From assembly GCA_049889415.1 (NCBI GenBank), contig JBMHDL010000010.1, positions 110,378 through 174,377 of the forward strand: a stretch of 64,000 bases of DNA, read 5' to 3'. Under the pieces are notes generated by a model that worked only from the letters and a program-made list of their open reading frames with translations, had not been told where the DNA came from and searched no databases. Below, in pieces: positions 62,989 to 64,000 of this stretch; positions within the stretch are counted from its first letter, which is position 1; every line of letters begins with the position of its first letter. Both the position numbers and the translations under genes were made by a program. Source of the DNA: JAYQKL01 sp049889415. GTDB taxonomy: Bacteria; Pseudomonadota; Alphaproteobacteria; RS24.

Positions 62989-63909
62989 CTAACCCTCCAA
63001 CAACCCCTGCTCTGTTGCCGGTTGGGTCATGGCGTCTTTGAGTTTTTCAAAGGCGCGGGCTTCGATTTGGCGCACGCGTTCGCGGCTGATGTCAAACTGC
63101 TGGCTCAGCTCCTCCAGTGTGGCGGGCGGCTCCTGCAGGCGGCGCGCCATCAAAATCGCTTTTTCGCGCTCGTTCAAAATCTCCATCGCGTCCAGCATGA
63201 CCTGCCGGCGGGCGTCATAATCGCTGCGCTCAGCCAGCACGACCTCCTGGCTGTCGGCGTCATCGGCCAGCCAGTCCTGCCATTCGCCGGTTTCCTCGCC
63301 GTCATGACGCATCGGGGTGTTGAGCGAGCTGTCAATGCCGGCCATGCGGCCTTCCATCATCTGCACCTCTTCTTCCTTGACGTCCAGCGTGGCGGCGATT
63401 TTCTTCACCTCGTCGGGCTTCAGTGCGCCGCTGTCCACATCGGCGATTTCATTGCGCAGGCGCCGGAGGTTGAAAAACAGCTTTTTCTGCGCCGCCGTTG
63501 TGCCGATTTTGACCAAGGACCAGCTGCGCAGCACATATTCCTGAATCGAGGCGCGGATCCACCACATGGCATAGGTCGCCAAGCGGAAGCCCTTATCGGG
63601 GTTGAATTTCTTGACCGCCTGCATCAGGCCGATATTGCCCTCTGAAATCACCTCGCCCAAGGGCAGGCCGTAGCCGCGATAGCCGGTGGCGATTTTGGCG
63701 ACCAGGCGCAGATGGCTGGTCACCAGCATATGCGCGGCGTCGGTGTCGTCTTTTTGAATGTAATACTTAGCAAGCTGGTATTACTGCTTGGCCTCGAGCA
63801 TCGGGAATTTGCGGATTTCCTGCAAATAGCGATGCAGACTGCCGTCCGGCGACAGGCTGGTCGTTAATGCTCTGCTTTGGGCAGTGCTTTTTGGTTTCTT
63901 CTCGGCCAT
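62989..63909 (-). pseudogene. rpoH: RNA polymerase sigma-32 factor, interrupted by in-frame TAA
   Basis: Heat-shock sigma factor by the RpoH-box QKKLFFNLRRLR, region 2 (GYGLPLGEVISEGNIGLMQA...WWIRASIQEYVL) and region 4 helix-turn-helix (LEELSQQFDISRERVRQIEAR). The frame from ATG 63909 (MAEKKPKSTA) has 306 codons, but codon 43 (63783-63781) is TAA. The reading EAKQ-stop-YQLAKYY aligns with sigma-32 region 1.2, where a Glu is conserved (EExxLA). The same frame resumes without shift. Internal ATG 63729 gives a 246-residue product lacking region 1.2. An AGGAG ribosome site precedes ATG 63909. Sequencing error, pseudogene or recoding are all possible; GAA to TAA is one base. Confidence 0.9.
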
Positions 63910-64000
63910 GGCTTACCTTCTGCTCCTAAACCTTATATGGGGGCTCAAGGCCGATATGTAAAGGGGGGGGATGTAAAGGGGGGTGGGCGCTAGAGGGTAT

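Noticed and set aside
63925..63950. Sigma-32-type -10 box (CCCCATAT) upstream of rpoH
   Set aside because: A CTTGAG-like -35 lies immediately next to it instead of 13-17 bases away, so the spacing is wrong.

Overview
This window is almost entirely housekeeping chromosome from a Gram-negative alphaproteobacterium. The evidence is a complete tolQRAB-pal-cpoB envelope operon, a heterodimeric glycyl-tRNA synthetase directly followed by pyruvate phosphate dikinase, the xseB-ispA-dxs-tlyA block, an alphaproteobacterial-type SerC preceded by a serC-motif-like RNA leader, and a zapA/6S RNA/fau locus. A marine Caulobacterales/Hyphomonadales-like lineage is an inference from gene order and moderate GC; no 16S gene is present. 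No CRISPR array, tRNA, rRNA or insertion sequence was found.

Layout. 1-13026: a uracil-DNA glycosylase on the minus strand, divergent from ETF-QO, a membrane TPR protein and ispE; then ispB (minus) divergent from a methyltransferase, glyQ, glyS and ppdK. 13163-20186: a cell wall hydrolase, then minus-strand nadABC, a KAS III-like enzyme, tag and ygfZ. 20305-29816: a glycosyltransferase-9 / dihydroorotase / DUF192 / SRAP operon, sua5 (minus), then a metallo-beta-lactamase-fold protein with xseB-ispA-dxs-tlyA. 29817-35153: a minus-strand glycolysis/pentose phosphate operon tkt-gap-pgk-fba. 35431-43105: a coiled-coil protein, zapA, an unusual glycosyltransferase, 6S RNA, fau, a YmdB-family phosphoesterase, yebC, ruvCAB, ybgC and tolQ. 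43105-54049: tolRAB-pal-cpoB, tilS, ftsH, folP, glmM, thiD. 54083-60826: a 5'-truncated TonB-dependent receptor head-to-head with another truncated gene, then serC-serA-purA. 60827-64000: an AT-rich OLD-family ATPase/nuclease gene, then rpoH (minus).

Functional links. ispE, dxs, ispA and ispB cover both ends of the MEP isoprenoid route and the ubiquinone side chain; ETF-QO feeds electrons to that quinone. ppdK with fba/pgk/gap/tkt supports reversible glycolysis and gluconeogenesis. nadABC makes NAD from aspartate. SerC and SerA make serine, which feeds folate (folP, fau) and glycine metabolism.

The most noteworthy signals are breaks and insertions. rpoH carries an in-frame TAA at codon 43 where sigma-32 proteins have a conserved Glu. 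The TonB receptor and its neighbour have both lost their 5' ends at one junction near 56320. A compositionally foreign OLD nuclease lies between purA and rpoH. A CgeB-like glycosyltransferase has been placed between zapA and 6S RNA. All of these are read by eye, without database searches or computation.
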